Part shown: piece after piece, positions 23,901-38,200 of the stretch
Numbering within the stretch: position 1 is the stretch's first letter
Layout of the letters: each line of letters begins with the position of its first letter
NCBI RefSeq assembly: GCF_028858725.1
Contig: NC_084766.1
Coordinates: 23,786,501-23,850,500, forward strand
Direction: 5' to 3'
DNA from: Colius striatus
Taxonomy: Eukaryota > Chordata > Aves > Coliiformes > Coliidae
Length of the DNA: 64,000 nucleotides
Made by a program: the position numbers and the translations under genes
The notes under the pieces: generated by a model
Seen by the model: only the letters and a program-made list of their open reading frames with translations
Databases searched by the model: none
What the model was told of the DNA's origin: nothing

Positions 23901-26900
23901 ATAGGGCCAGCTCTGCAGTTTGCCACAGCCACAGTCCCTGCACTGGCACTATCAGCAGCCAGGGCCCAGGCAGCCTGGCTCAACGGGGTATTGTTTGTCC
24001 CAACCAGGAATGTGCAGGCAAGCAAGGACCTCTGTGAGTTTACAGAGCAACGTGTTCTGCTCCCTCCTAGCTGGGGGAGTGACTGCGGGTGGCAGCAGCT
24101 CTGAAAGCTGGCTTGAGCCATCGGGCATATTGGTGTGCGGGCAACATCCTGCCCTCAAAGCGTGGCTGAGGATTCTGTGGGCTGTGCAGTTGCAGTGGGG
24201 TAAGGAGGAGAGAAGGAGGACTGTCCCGATTTAGAGACCACGGGGAGGAACAGAGCGAAAGAGTAGGAATGCCTCAGCAAGTAGTTAGTAAGCATCTGTT
24301 CCTGACACAATGGCATGAGAAGCCAAACGTTACTCCTGGCTTCCTCCCACTGCGTGTTAGGGACTGATCCTGCAGCCTAGAGTGCAGCGAAAGCTGCAGC
24401 AAATCTCTTGTCAAAGCCAGACCCAGTAGCTAGAGGGTGCACTGAACAGGGCTGGGGGGCATCATCTCTGGGGGTGCACTGTGTTTTCAGTGAACAGGCT
24501 TTGAGCTGTAGTGAGTAGAGGGAGGCATGAAACAACTCAGATGAAAGGCATAGCATTGTTCAATTTAAGAAAAAAAATCACTGGCAAGATTTCATATTTT
24601 TAATATAAATTTCTTTAATGATTCTACAACAAACTTGACCTTTGTACATTTCTGGGAACCTGACTCCTGGTCTACTGCTCAGGCAGGCTCTAATGTTTTT
24701 ATAGAGACTGAGACATCTGCTGCACAAGCATGCACTCGTCCCTCTTGTGCAAACCAAGTGTGCCTGTGCAAACCCATGCTAAGTATGTTGGTCTGTTTGG
24801 GAATATGTTAGTTTTGCAGTTCTGATGCTGTCATGCTGACCAGAGCCAGTTCTAGTAGCGCTGCTTCTTGAATGGGAAGCTGAAAAGTACTATTCAGAGA
24901 GAAATAAGAGGTGATAGTGACTGTTAAATTTATTTTTCTTGCTGCTAAGTTTGTGACACCTGTCTTGTACTGCTTTTTATCTCATGATCTGATCAGCACT
25001 TTGGGTATACCACTGGATTATCTGTCTGCAAACCCTTTAGGTCTCTTCTTTTACTGCAGCTGTTAATACTTTTTGTAATCGGCCTGAAATGGTCTATTCA
25101 TGTTGCTGCTTTATCTCCTAAGTGCTTGAAGTCCTTACTTCGGCATCTTTCAGCAAACACAGGGAAGACAGGACTCCTAGGGAAGACAGAACTCCTGTTT
25201 CTAAGGTACAGAAACTCATCAGAGACTCATCTGCTCACTTTTACCATCAAAAAGATGCAAAAAAGGGCATTTATGTCAACACCTTTGATAAGTCTACTTC
25301 CATCTAAGTGATGGTGCCTTGAGCAAGAGCTGACAAGTACGTGTGGTGCCGAGCCCATTATTTGAGAGTTCTTACCCTGCCCAATTTCAACTGCACAGAG
25401 AGAGGAGGGATACAAGAAGTTGTTAAGAGTCAGTGTGTAAATGTCTGGCTGCTGCAGCTTAGTCTGTGCTGAAGGTCTCAAAACAATATTTTAACAGAGT
25501 TAATAGCTGTCATTTCATTCTAGTCTCTCATTAGCCCACGCTGGAACAGACATGTTCCAGAGCTAATGGGATAGGCAGTCTTCCACAGAGGTGATGTTAA
25601 TGTGTGCTGAGCATGCATGCAGGCGGGCTGGGGGCAGTGATTAATGCCCTGGGAATCCACTCCCCACACAAGGCTGTTGTGTCAGGCCCAGAGCTTGGCC
25701 CCAGGCAGGCTGGAGTCAGGCAGCCAGGAACACGTTACCTACTTTGTGCAGGATTGGGCAGTGAGGCGGAGACAGCGTGTTCTGAGCGAGGTGAGTTCCT
25801 TGCTGCACCGCAGCTTCGTGCTGGCACAGTGAGACTCTCCTTGGATATGGATCTGCTGCTGGGCAGCAGCAGGAGCCCTGCGATTCCCAGTCCTGACCTC
25901 CGTCTGCATGAAGTCCCAGTGTTTGCTCGGCTGTGGAGGAGACCTACCTCCATCAGTCCCTGCTCCTGGCAGGCAGGGATCACCCATCCTGAGGTGAGCA
26001 GCGAGGATGGTGCTTGGCTTTGGTCAGGAGCAGTGACTCACTGAGGGTCACAGGCGGAGTCTGCTCTTCCTGCTGGAGCCTCTGCTTGAGCTGTTGCTGA
26101 ATGTTTGTTTTCATCAGATCTAGGGAGGACCCGGGAGAAGCTCAGGTCCACCATTAAGCCTGAAGAGTTGGACTCAGAAATTTTCCACTGTGGAAGATGC
26201 TGGGAGGCTTCTTTCTCTAGGTAGGAGTTTGGAGGAAACGTTGGCAGCACTCCATGGAGGCAGACAATCCCAAGGTCTGGGAAAACACAGTGTTTTGTGT
26301 TCAGTTTATGTTATGGAGCAAGGAAACCCCCCTCAACTGATTCGCTGCTTTTGAATGCAGGGGCATACTGTCTGTACTGGAGTCAGAGAATGATCCTGCT
26401 CTTCTCAGCACTGCTGAGGGAATAAGAGCTTGTTGAGATTCTTTTTTTTGTCAGTTTCAGATGTTACTTCATGCATTCTTACCTCATGGGCCAGCTCTCG
26501 GGGAATGCTTTTCACATGAGTGTGTTTGTGCCTATGTTTTACTATCACTGCAATTAATATATACATGGTAGAACAATTGCAATCCTGCTTGCCTCTCTTG
26601 ATCTTCGGCCTCAATGGAAAATCATGTACATTGTAATGAATGAGTCTCCAGAGCTGCAGGTGAATTAAAGAAGTGACACTGCTGTTTTCAGGGGCAGGAC
26701 CTGAGCCTCAGGCAGTGGGAGGGGGCCGTATCCTCAGTCCCAGTGACTGCAGCAAAACCAGGGTTTAGGTCTGCAGCACACATGCTGTAATCCTTACACT
26801 GCTCAGTCCACTCTTATATTACACTTTTGACAGAAGAAACACGAGAAATCTCACTGTACCATCATGTGCTCCCGGAAGAACAATTCCGAAGAAAACTCCG

Positions 26901-29186
26901 AGGCAGCAATTAACGCCTGCAATGTTTTTTCCTCCCTTTGTCCCGTGTGGCTGTAAAATTTGCATATTCAGAGTGTGGCACAGGTTGATAGGGCTCTGAA
27001 CTCAGCAGAGCTCTGTGCCACCAGAGCCGACAGCCTCAGCCTGCCTCCAGGGTGGAGGGCAGCCCCAGATGCCTGCACAGGGCTGCTACTGCTGCGCTGG
27101 TTGCTGCCATTCTCCTACTGCCATCAGAGCATGCAGCAGCCTGTCCCAGACACCCTGCCCCAAACAGCACAAGGCTCCTTCCTTGTCTTTAGTGTTTCCA
27201 AGCTAACTAATGGCTCTTCCATCTTTTCCCTGCTCCACATGGTCATGTTTTTAATACTGTTACTCCTTCTGCCTCAGTAGGTTTCTGCTACTCTGAACTG
27301 CAGCTCTTTGTGCTTCTGATTCACTCCAGTCCATTCATCTCTTTTTGGTGGCAGAGTGCTGTCGGCTGCTGGATATTGGGCTCTTTGTTTGCACAGCCAG
27401 CACAAGGCTGGTGACAAAGGGGCAGCCTGTGTCCTGAGGAGCCCACATGCTACTGGGAAGGCAGTGGAGAGCCAGAGGAGTGACAGAGGGACGGCAGAGG
27501 TGAGGGTGGCCATGGGCCAGGCTGCAGTCTGATGGCTGCAGCAGAGGCACGGCTGGGAGTGGGTAGGGACGTGCTGGGGAAGCTGTTCCTGCCGAATACA
27601 AACCCGCTTTGTTCCCAGGAGGTGAGCTGGACTGGATAAACAGAGTGATCCTGTCAGCAGAAAGCCATTCCCTGGCTGGATCCCCCGCTGGCACTCTCAC
27701 TGGAAGTTGACTGCACTCCATCAGCTGGAATGTTTTTCTCCTCCCTGTGTTAGCTTCCTCTCTTCCTGCCTTGGGGCTCAGGTGGGGCTGTGCATGGCTG
27801 TACGAAGAAGCGGGTGGTGGTGTGTGCCAATGCCATGTTCTTTCTGCTGTTAGAGATGAGATGGTTTGCCAAGCCATGCTGAGCTCGGTATCACCATCTG
27901 GGGTGGTGCTTGGGGGTGACCGTGCCCCATGCGTGTAGAGATGTTTTGGGGGGGGAGGGGGTTGAATCCCATTGCAAGGATGTGTCAGACCGGACGAAGC
28001 AAGGACTCTGCTTGTGATGTGGGAGGAAAGCAGCTTGTGTCGGGGCTGCTGGGGAGATTGCTGACCTCCTGTTGTCACAGAAGGCAGGACTCTGAAAGCA
28101 CCTCAGAGGGCTGTCAGCAGTGCCATGCTCTGCCCATAATTGCAGTGGGACAGGAAGATGGAAGGAAGCACACATCAGTTTGAGGTGCAGATGTTAAGGA
28201 ATAATTTTTGGGTTCCTGTTTGCCTTGGACAGATACACTTTTCAGTTTCCCCAGTTCCCAAGGGATATAGGAAGAGGAGAAGGAGTGACTGAAGCTGCAG
28301 GACTGCTGCTGCCTTGGTGTGGTATATTGCCTTGATGGTGAGGCAGCTTGGTACAAAGCAAAGACAATACAGAAAAGATATCCTGGCACAGCAGCCACTT
28401 CTAGAGGAGGAAGAAATCCAAGACATAGCCCCTTGGTGAGGGTGCCTTCATTGTCCCCTGCCAGGGGAAATGTCAGTCTTGGATCCCAGAGCCTTGGACA
28501 GGGTCTGCACCCTCATCTTCACCTGGCTTCTGCCAAGAGCCATGATGTGGCCTCCCAGGGGATGGCTGCGCAGGCAGAAGGGCATTTGCAGACAGGTCTG
28601 TGTCAGCCCAGGTGAGGCTGGGAGTAGTTCACTGGTCTGAAAGAGGATGGTGTGGTGAGCTTGCCTGAGTGGACCTTGTGCCTCTTCTCTTGCTGGGTCA
28701 AAGTGTGCCGCTTCTCCAGCACACGATTCCTGTGGCTCTGAGCGGTGGCATGGGGAGAGGGCTGCCTGTGCCCATACCACCAGAGCATGCATGGTGAGAC
28801 CATGTAAGTGGTGCTATCTGCCCATGCAGTCCTGGCAGGCTCAGGGCCCTGCCCTGTGTGTTAGGGAAACGCTGAGCTTCCTCCCCTCCTCTTGCTTCCT
28901 TCCTGACAGGAATTCACTTCCAATTTTGTTGCAGCTTCTCCCCCTGTTGCAATACTAACACGTGTCCCCACAGAGATAGTCAGAGGGGCTAGGCAAGGCA
29001 TGGGGGCTGCATTGCTGGAGACTCTTGGCTCCTGGTGTGTGCTTCCCATGGTGAGGGGTTTCAGGGAGCTCGAGACAGGATCCTCTCACACTGTCTCTCA
29101 TGCTCAGGAAAGATTTTACTTTCATAGTGTTTGTGTGGTAATTACAGGTGTTTCTGGCTGCTAACAAACTTCCCTCTGTGTCTCAG
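20950..29186 (+). other. First intron of DNMBP (probable), no gene seen
   Basis: This is noncoding sequence between the CpG island and the acceptor of the first coding exon (TCTCAG ending at 29,186). No domain-bearing frame was found on either strand. A 247-codon minus-strand frame at 27,335-28,078 has low-complexity composition and no recognisable family. A possible small exon with good splice signals (about 25,751-25,791) could be an alternative 5' UTR exon, but this is weak. Confidence 0.4.
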
Positions 29187-29220
29187 CTTTAGGTACTGAT
29201 CCACCTTCAGACTCCATACA

Positions 29221-32200
29221 ATGGAGGCTGGCTCCCTGGTACGGGCAGTCTTTGATTTCTGTCCCAGCGTTTCTGAAGAGCTGCCCCTCTTCGTAGGAGA
29301 TGTCATTGAGGTTCTCGATGTGGTGGATGAGTTCTGGCTCCTGGGCAAGAAGGAGGGTGTCACAGGTAAGAGCGGGAAATGCCTGCACCTGGATCCACAG
29401 ATGTGCCAGCTAAACAGTCTGTGAGCACACCTTCCCTTGGCCAGCCCTGTGCAGGACCAGATCTGATTTACTACATCTTTCATGGGACTTTGCTTGGGAC
29501 TGAGAGTGCAAGTCGCCTGCTACTGGTCTCCTGCCAACTTTGTGTCAACTATTCAGACAATTCATTTGTTGTTTTTTGAGAGAGATTAGTGGAGGGTCAC
29601 TTCTCAAGAAGATGACAGCTTCACAATACTAGTTTCTCCATCCTCTGTGGTGAGACAGCCCATTTCCTGGCTAGTTTATGCACTGACCCACTGTGGCAGT
29701 GGAAGGAGAGAGAGGAAGCAGATGCACTCAGAGTGGAAATGCATCCACGTCCAAGTGACCTCATCCGGTCAAGTCAGTGGGAGACACAACGGCAGAGTTT
29801 GTGTGTCCCCCTGAGCCCTCTGACTCAGCCCTACTTCCTCCTTTCCGCTTTAAAGTATTTCCTGCACAAGCTACCAACAATATCTGGGTGCCTGCAATAG
29901 TGTGAAAGTCTCCAATAATTTTTGAGAGGCATGAGAAACTTCTGAAGCAGCAAATGCCTTAGTGAAACACTTAGGCTCGTAGCCACTGTCTAAGCAGCTC
30001 TTTCTCATCATAGTACTGGTGTTGAGAGGATGTATGAACTCTCAGGGAGATGAAAACCAGACCACTTCAAAGCACAAGACTGACTCTCTCTTCAGCATTA
30101 GGGTGGGACTAGAGTTTCATCCCTGGCCATGGAGATGGGGCTGCTATTGCAGCAGCAGCAGCCCCGGCTCTGCTAACAGCCATGTCTGTCTCCCAGCTAA
30201 AACAAAGATGGACAGGAGCAAAGGTGGAGAGGAGGACTTCTTTCCTACACTCCATGTAGCTGATAAGTGGCTTTGAATGAATGTATGCCTGATCCTTCTG
30301 CTGCTGAAGTCATTGGGCACAGATTACTTGCGGAAATCACCAGTATCTACTTCACAGTTTTGTCTCCTAGAGTAACTGATGTGCTTGTTCTCAAGAAGAT
30401 GAAGCTATTAAGGAATGATAACCAGATGTATGTTGTAGCTCAAAGATAAAGAAACATGCTGATGTCAAACCAAATGGTTTTTAATGACCTTTGACTCAAA
30501 ACCCACTTGCATTCCTGCTTTCCCTTGGAACAGCTGTTGTAGAGAATTAAAAAAAAGTGCTTTTGAATAGAAGCTGTGGAGGTGCCGCAGCCTACTGATA
30601 ATAATACTCAGTACTCTGTGAGGAATAATTAATGTAGCTCCATGACTTCCTTTCTAACTGTATTAGGTTGTTTCCATGTAGAGAGCAGGAAACTAAGACA
30701 TGGAAAAAGTGGTAATCTTGGTTAAAATAATGAAGGAAGCCACTGAGGCTGGCAGCCTGTGAGCTGCAGATTGAACCTCAGCTTAGTGACTGCAGATGCC
30801 AAACTGCCTGAACCCAGTGCGAAGTTCTAAGTGCCTAGGATATGGTGTCTCCAGATTTTCTTGGAGGAGATGGATGCCATAGTGGGTCATCAGGAGTGAA
30901 TGTTGGAAGTGCTGCTAGCCCACACTCCATCATATTCCCTTGCCACAAATTGTAAAAGATAGGAATGACATTTTAAGTGACCTTTGTAGTGGGCTCTGAC
31001 ACATCCTGTGCTCCTGAAACTAGTAGCTGAGTGGTATCTTGTGATGGCCAGAAAGTGTGTGCTGCCCTGTCTGGCTGTGGCCTGTTTTAATAGCTTAGCA
31101 TCTAACGGGTGCCACAGTGAAAGAAGTGCACAGAGGTGATAAAGTGGGGAAAGTCCCTGGAGCCTCAGTAGCACTGATGCTATGGCAGAGCCTATCCCTC
31201 AGATGTGGCCATTTTGAGTGTGGTGGCCTGATTTCTGCCCTGAGGCCACACAGGGGCCAAGGTTTACAGAGTGGGGAGCACCAGGTGGATGTGCCCAGTC
31301 CGAAGTCACTGCTCTCATGATCCAGCACTACTGGGTCTCCCAGTCTTCATTGTGGCTGAGTTGTGAAGCAAGCAATGAAAGCTGAAAAACCTAAGATATC
31401 TGTTCCAAGAAACTTCATGCTGATGGCACAGTCCCAGTAGTGAACACAGCCTGTTCATTGCCTGGAGTGAGCTGAGTGTACAAAGCTTTTTGTTCTCTGT
31501 TAGCTCCTAAGCATTTAAAACCTCAGGAATTCCTGACTCACCAACTCATTCCTCTTCCACCATGTTACTGAGGCACCCTGGGTAGCTGTGTATTTTCCTT
31601 TAGCAAGAGATTAATAGATTCCAAAATCTGTAAGAAGGCTGAAGGGGGTGGTGGTGGCCTACAGGAAAGGCTTGTTGCTGACAACTACTTCTTGTTTTAG
31701 GGCAGTTTCCTAGCAGCTTTGTGGAACCTGTGGATATTCCCCCTTTGAAGCAGGGAGAAAAACTGTTTGTTTGTACCAATGACTTCACATCTCAAGAACC
31801 AGGGAGCTTGTCATTGCAGAGAGGTAATCTCCATTCCCTTCCTTTGCTTTGCACATCATAGCTCTCATTTATGAAGGATTTCCAGATGCATGAACCTAGT
31901 CACAGCATCCTTCCCAAAGTGACAGGAGAGAGGGAAATTTCCTAATACCTCATGACATGGGTCATGTCAAATCCACTGTGGACCTTTAGGCTTCTGCCAC
32001 TCTGGTACTCGTTTCTCATGATGTGCCTTTAGTTTTGAAATTCCAAACATTGGAGTTGTCTGATCATAGTAAATTTATATCTGCCTTTAACTGCCCTCCA
32101 ATCCCCAAATCTTAGACTGGTGTTTGGGAAGGAAATCAAAGCTTTGATACACCTTCATGGCTTTGCAGCCAAAACTTCTTAGGTACGTGCATGCAAGAGG

Positions 32201-35200
32201 CTGCGATGCTTCATGCCTTACCCGCAGTCTGTGCATGCAGTGCTCAGCATGCACTACACTCTGCAGAGGGACAGACCTCACCCACAGGCAAGAAGGACAC
32301 GGGGAGGCAATCATGAGGGCAGTTTTGACCTGGTGTGTCTCATTCCCTGCAGGAGACCTGGTGGTCCTGGGAGGATCCTTGGACTCCAGCTGGCTCCAGG
32401 GCCGAAGCAGCTGGGGTTCCAAGGGCTTTTTCCCCTCATCATGTGTGCGGGAGCTGTGCCTTTCAGTTCGGAGCCATCAGCTGTCTCAGAGTGCTCTCCT
32501 GGAGGTGCCTGCCTACTCACTGGGTCAAGCCCGGGCCCTGATGGACTTGTCTGCTCAGCTAGAGGAAGAACTGGACTTCAGGGAAGGAGATGTGATCAAC
32601 ATTGTTAGTGTCCCAGAGCCTGGCTGGTTTGAAGGCGAGCTCAGAGGCCACAGGGGCATCTTCCCAGAGGGTTTTGTGGAACTGCTTACACCTCTGCGAG
32701 CATCAGGAACCTCAGTGAGTTCAGAGCCTACAGGGCCTTGTGACACCAATGGCACAGTGGAGGTGCCCCCCAAGGAGGAAGAGGAGCCAGGGAGCACTTA
32801 TGGTGTCGCCCTCTATCAGTTCCAAGCCCTAGAGTCCAAGGAACTGGATTTTGATGTGGGTGATAGGATTCGAATCATAGGCATTCTGGAGGATGGCTGG
32901 CTGGAGGGGGAGCTGAGGGGGAAACGTGGCATCTTTCCACACAGATTTGTGAGGCTGGAAGACTCTGAGGCTTGCATGAAAAAGGAGAGTGCAGTGGATC
33001 TCCAAGGTGGAGGCAGCTGGGGAGTGTCCATCCATCAAGACCCAGAAAGCACCTGCTCCAAAGTCCATCCTCTGCCAGGGAAAGATGACAGGGAAGAGGA
33101 AGATGGCTCAGCTGTACACCCTGAGCCTCCCACCATTTTCTCTGACAGAGTGGGGAAGTCAGAGAGCCCTCTTGGCACTGACTTGAGACAGCATCAGGCC
33201 TTTCCAAGCACAGAACACCAAGAGCCACATCCCAAAGGCACAGCAGACTCACTCCCCTTGGACCACATTATGACGGTGAATGGCCTTCACCCCTCTGCTC
33301 AGCTGCCTCCCCAGTGGGGCAACAGGCCTGGCCAGGCAGGTGAGTTGGTGCCTGAGGGGGCCATTTCAGCCTCCCCAGGAAACTCAGAAACTCACACGCT
33401 GCCTGAGCACAATGGAGACGGTCCCACCGTGCTTCCACAGGCTCCCCACTCTTCCCCAGATCCTTGCAGGAGCAAGGCAGTTTCTTCTCCTGACAGCTGG
33501 GCAGCATCTGAGTCCCAGGAGTGCCACAGCAGCATCCAGGACCTAGATGATGGGATGGACAGTCAACAGGAGAAGTCCAAACCCTGTTTCTCCAGCTTGG
33601 GAGGTGTCCAAGTGGGCCTGGACACATGGGCTGGGAGCTGGGGGGAGTGCTGCCAGCTTGCATCGCAGGGGGATGGCAGCACAGACATTGACTCCAAACT
33701 GACAGAGCAGCTGGCACAGTTTGAAAAGAGTCTGTCAAGTACCAGTGCTGAGCAGGATAAAGTCTCCCGTCACTTCTCTATCTTGGACTACAGCTCTGAG
33801 AAAGACATTGTCCGTGGGTCTCCAGAGTGTGCCCCTCAAGCCAGGCAGCCAGAGAGGCGGAAGGCCCTGAGGCCACCACCTCCTCGGCCAGGCAGCCTTG
33901 CCACAGCCTCTGTGCACAGGCTGGCTGGCCATGTGCCCAAGGGCAGGTTTCTGTCCTCAGTCAAGCCATCCCGGCCTGCACCACGGCCTCCATCCAGCAA
34001 CCAGCGCAAAAATGTGGCCCCTACGCAGCTTCAGCCCAGCACACAGGAGCAGCGGGCGGAGGAGGGGCTCGAGGACTTGACACGGGCAGGATCGGTTTCC
34101 CCCCACTCTATCCTGCTGACGAGGATCAGAGAAGTGGAACGAGACCTGGAGGCGTACGGCAAGACCCACGCTGAGCTAAGCCTAATGCTGGAGGAGCAGC
34201 AGGATGAGCTGGTGAGAGCAGAGACCCTGGAAAACCTTGATTTCTGTGACTCCAATATCGAGAGCCTCAGCATGGAGCTGCAGGAGCTGAGAGGTGAGAT
34301 TGCAGCAGCGTGGGATGGGCGTGTTTCAAGGAGACAGCTGACCCCTGCTGCCAGCAGACATTGTTTGATCTAGTCTTTTCTTTCCTTCTTTAATCCCTGA
34401 TTTTGGTCCTTTTGTAAGCATTGCAGTACAAATCACGATGATTTTGCTTCAGAGAATTAGTGTCATTCTCTGGACATATCCCATGACCCTCCGTCCTGGC
34501 CTTCTCTGCCCCCTTTTCCTTCCATTTCTTTTTCCTCCTAAGTCCTCTTCCATTCCCACCATACATCCAGAGCCTTCATCTGATCCATTCCCAATGTGTC
34601 CTTGCTTTCAAACAAAACCACAGCTGCTGCATATTCAACCTCACCACTTCTTAGCTGTAGGGGAGTGAGCAGCAGAGTGGCTTTGCTGGTGGTCCTGCAG
34701 TTGAGATTTGAGTTGATGTCTCTGGCTTGACTGCCCTCAGGCTTTCAGGGCACTGGGTTTCCTGCACGTTCTTCTCTGTTGGTGATACAGACCTCTGGGG
34801 ACTTGTCACTCATATCAGAAGGAATGCTTGAAAGGTGCTGAACCTGGCCCAGCAGTGGGATGGATTAGTGGCCAAAAAGTCAAGTGTCTCCCTGTGCTCG
34901 TGCTGTCTGTGGAGTTCAGGATAGGAAATGGCACTATGCTGTCAGTAACAGCAACAAAAACCTTTAAATTTTGGCATGTCTGTAGCTTGAAAAGGTGACT
35001 TTTACCCATGCAGGCCAGAAAAATTACTCAGAGAGGAGAAATTTGCCATGATTGTACCAGCACAAAGATGCCATATAAAGATCAGTGCTGTTAATTACAT
35101 TGCGCTTGATATTACAATAGACAACGTGGAAAGACCAGACCACGTTCATCTCCCATAGTCCCTTTCCCAGCTTCTCCCAGGAGCTCTGACACTGCAGTTC

Positions 35201-38200
35201 TGTTCCCAAAACCCACGATGTGCAGGAAATGTGGGCACTACACGCAGGAGTTGGAGTGAAATGCCAACTCCTGCCTGGGGATTACTCACTCTGACTTCAT
35301 TGCCTCCATCCTCCCACTGCTTAATCAGCGCAAGGGAGCCCAGGCACGTTGCTGCAGGATCATGTCTCATGCAGAGCGCAGGGAAATGCAGGTTGGTAGG
35401 AGAGTGCCAGGGAAACAGGGTGACAGACAGCCTCCATGTCAGCAGTGTACCAGAGGGGTGCTTGGAAAAGGCTTAGAGGATTTGAGGCTAGATGAAATAA
35501 CTTGAAGGTAGGAAAAGGAAAATCTAGGCTGGATCTCAAGGGAGATTTTCTGATGGCATGAGTCTTGCTGGGAAATGTCTCCTACTCTCCCAGGGCTTCC
35601 TAACAGAGGGCAGATATGGCAGAAACTGTGCCCTGTTGGTTACTGCAACTGGAAGATTTAGGCAGGAACTAACACACTATCCTGAGGCATCCTAGCCATC
35701 AAGTTACCCACTTGGTAATCCTAGGGGATGACTTTTCACCACTTCAAGAGACCTGAGGATTTATATGTAGCCTCTCTATGATAAGTAGCCTGATAAAGAT
35801 GTGCCCTACCCAAGCTCTGTCCCATCCCTCCTGACACATCTGAGTGTGGCCAGAGAGCGTGTCTCAAGCTTGCCAGCCCAGCTTTAGTACAGGGGGACAG
35901 ATCAGTAATGCACTATTGCATCAGCTCTGTAAATCATGTTTGCACCGTGCCTTGGGCCTGCCTTAGCCTTGCACCGTGAGGTGCACATGGAGACATGCTG
36001 GAGGGAGAAAAGCTTCCCCTAAGTATTGACTGGCAACCAAAGTAGGGCTTGAGATGGAACTCAGCCTCTTGGTATGTCCCTTGGGGAGCCAAAGGAGGAG
36101 CAGAAAGTACATGGTCTTCTAAAATATGCATTTAAAATCTCCAGGTTACTAGTTTGGTGTGCCATGTGTGCACACTGTTGGTTTCGCCGATCACCAGACT
36201 TGGGCAGGGTTAGTGCTTGCCCTCCTGCAGTTGGAGTAGGAGGCACCATTGGTTTTATTTTTGTCTTCCACCAGCTGGAAGCATTGGCTGTGCAGACCTA
36301 ACAAATGTTAGAAGAATCTGAGACGTGGATGGCAGTCACCAACTCTCCTGATTTCTGTCTAGCACCAACTCTCCTGATTTCTGTCTAGTGTATGTTGTGG
36401 TTGGCTTTTGGTTTCTCATAGGAGCTCCTACATTTGGCGTGGAAAACTGAAATAGATTGTGCCCTGCAGCAAAAGCAGTTACCGGAGTGCATGTTTCTAT
36501 AGCCTCCTGGAAACTCAGATTGTGTTGGCACTGGACTCCATAGCCCAAGTGGTGCCTTCAGGCCTGTTCCTGTCAGCAGGTGCACCAGCCGTTCTCGCTG
36601 GAGCAGGGAGCTGGGCAGCTGTGGCTGCATGGCACTGTGTAGTCACTGCTCAGGAATGCTCTGTCACACAGGGACCTGCTTCTCTCCTGTTCTTCACAGG
36701 ACCTGTGGGTGAGGGCTGGGAAAAAGGTGGGTTCAGCATCAGGTTTGAGCCAGGGACAGCCTGAAGGCCTCAGTTTCCCCCATTGAGGTGTGGAGCAGAG
36801 CCCAGCCTCTGCTAGACCATGTAATTTAGCCCCCATGCTGGCATGAGCGTGAAGGCAGTGGAAGGAGATCCGATATCCCATCTCTGGTTTGTGGCTTCCC
36901 AACAGTCCCACACACCATCGATTTCCCTTCCCTGAGGACGTTGGTCTCGGGCAGGGCCTCCACATGCACCAGTGCCCTTCTTTTCGCTGCCTCTGAGACG
37001 CCCGGGGAGAGGCTTTGGCAAAGCAGCGGAGCCGGTTTGGGCGGTGAGAGCGCAGCTCCAGTCTCCCTCCTCGGGCTGGTTACTGATTACTTTGGGCAGC
37101 AGGTGGAGGAGGCCGCCAGGGCTCTCAGCGATTGGGCCTGCTCTTCTCAGTGCCCTAGCTGGCTGGTTTCAGGAAGCCACGCCTGTGTTTCACTTGGGAT
37201 AGGAGCAGTAGAGCAGAGCAGAAGAGCGGCGTCAGCGCGGGCTTGGGCTGGGGGAGCAGATAGCAGAGGGAGTCAGCACCTGCTCTACACCCCAGCGGGA
37301 CTATGTGCTCTTACGCCAGGACCAAACACAGTGCGAAGGAGCCGAGGCTCCGAGGCTGGGAATATGAGGACTGTTGTGCTGTGTGGAGAGAGGAGGTGGC
37401 TGGGGCAGCTGCACTGCGCGGTGAGGCTCGCTGCTATGATGGACCCAGGGCGAGGAGGCAGGACCCACGCTGCCGTGGAGCTGGTTACAGGAGTGAGGAG
37501 GGCATCTCTGCGGATCAACGGAGCATGAACGGAGACTGGGAAGGTTTTTGGAAAGGAGATATCCAGTATGTGGACTGCAGGAGAGAGGACAGTGCTTGGG
37601 AAAACAAAAGCTGGAATACAGAGGGTAGAAACTTTAGGGTGTATGAGAGGGAGGGCGTTCAACATAGAGACTGCAGTTCCGAGATAAGAGAAGGGCGGTA
37701 CAGAGAGGACAGAGTACCTGGGCAGTATCGGGATAGGAGAAGGCAGTATGGAGAGAATACAGGCCCTGGAGGCTATAGGGAGGGGGGAAGGCAGTATCAG
37801 GAGGACAGAAATTCTAGGGACTACAGTGAGGATGACAGATGTTATGGGGAAAAGGAAAGGTGGTATAGGCAGGAGAGGGACTCTGGGGACTACAGGGAGG
37901 GGAGTAGGCGGTATAGAGAGGATGGAGGCAATCAAATACACAGGGGAAGGGAAAAGTTGTATAGAGAGAATGGAGACTCTAGGGTACATAGAGAGCAGGA
38001 AAAGTGGTATGTAGGTGTCAGGGACCAAGAAGACTTTGAGCGGCATAGGCAGCCCAAAGACCATGCTGTGATTAACAGTTATTTGGGCAGAGCTCGTGAA
38101 GCTCCTGCATTTGCAGTCTGGTCCTCAGAAAATGGTAGAGCGCGCCAGGGGCCAGACAGCTGTTACACACAGTCTAAGATGCAAGATGTGGACTGCAATG

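Noticed and set aside
27335-28078. 247-codon minus-strand frame in DNMBP intron 1
   Set aside because: Low-complexity Ser/Pro/His composition, no recognised family, and no supporting splice or promoter signals.
32157-32352. Coding sequence 5' of the large DNMBP exon
   Set aside because: The frame is open by chance. The CTGCAG acceptor at 32,347-32,352 and phase with the exon ending at 31,823 place the true exon start at 32,353.
37285-38064. 259-codon minus-strand frame with a Pro/Ile/Leu-rich repeat
   Set aside because: It is the antisense shadow of the 48-bp coding repeat. The plus strand has the matching donor and splice phase.
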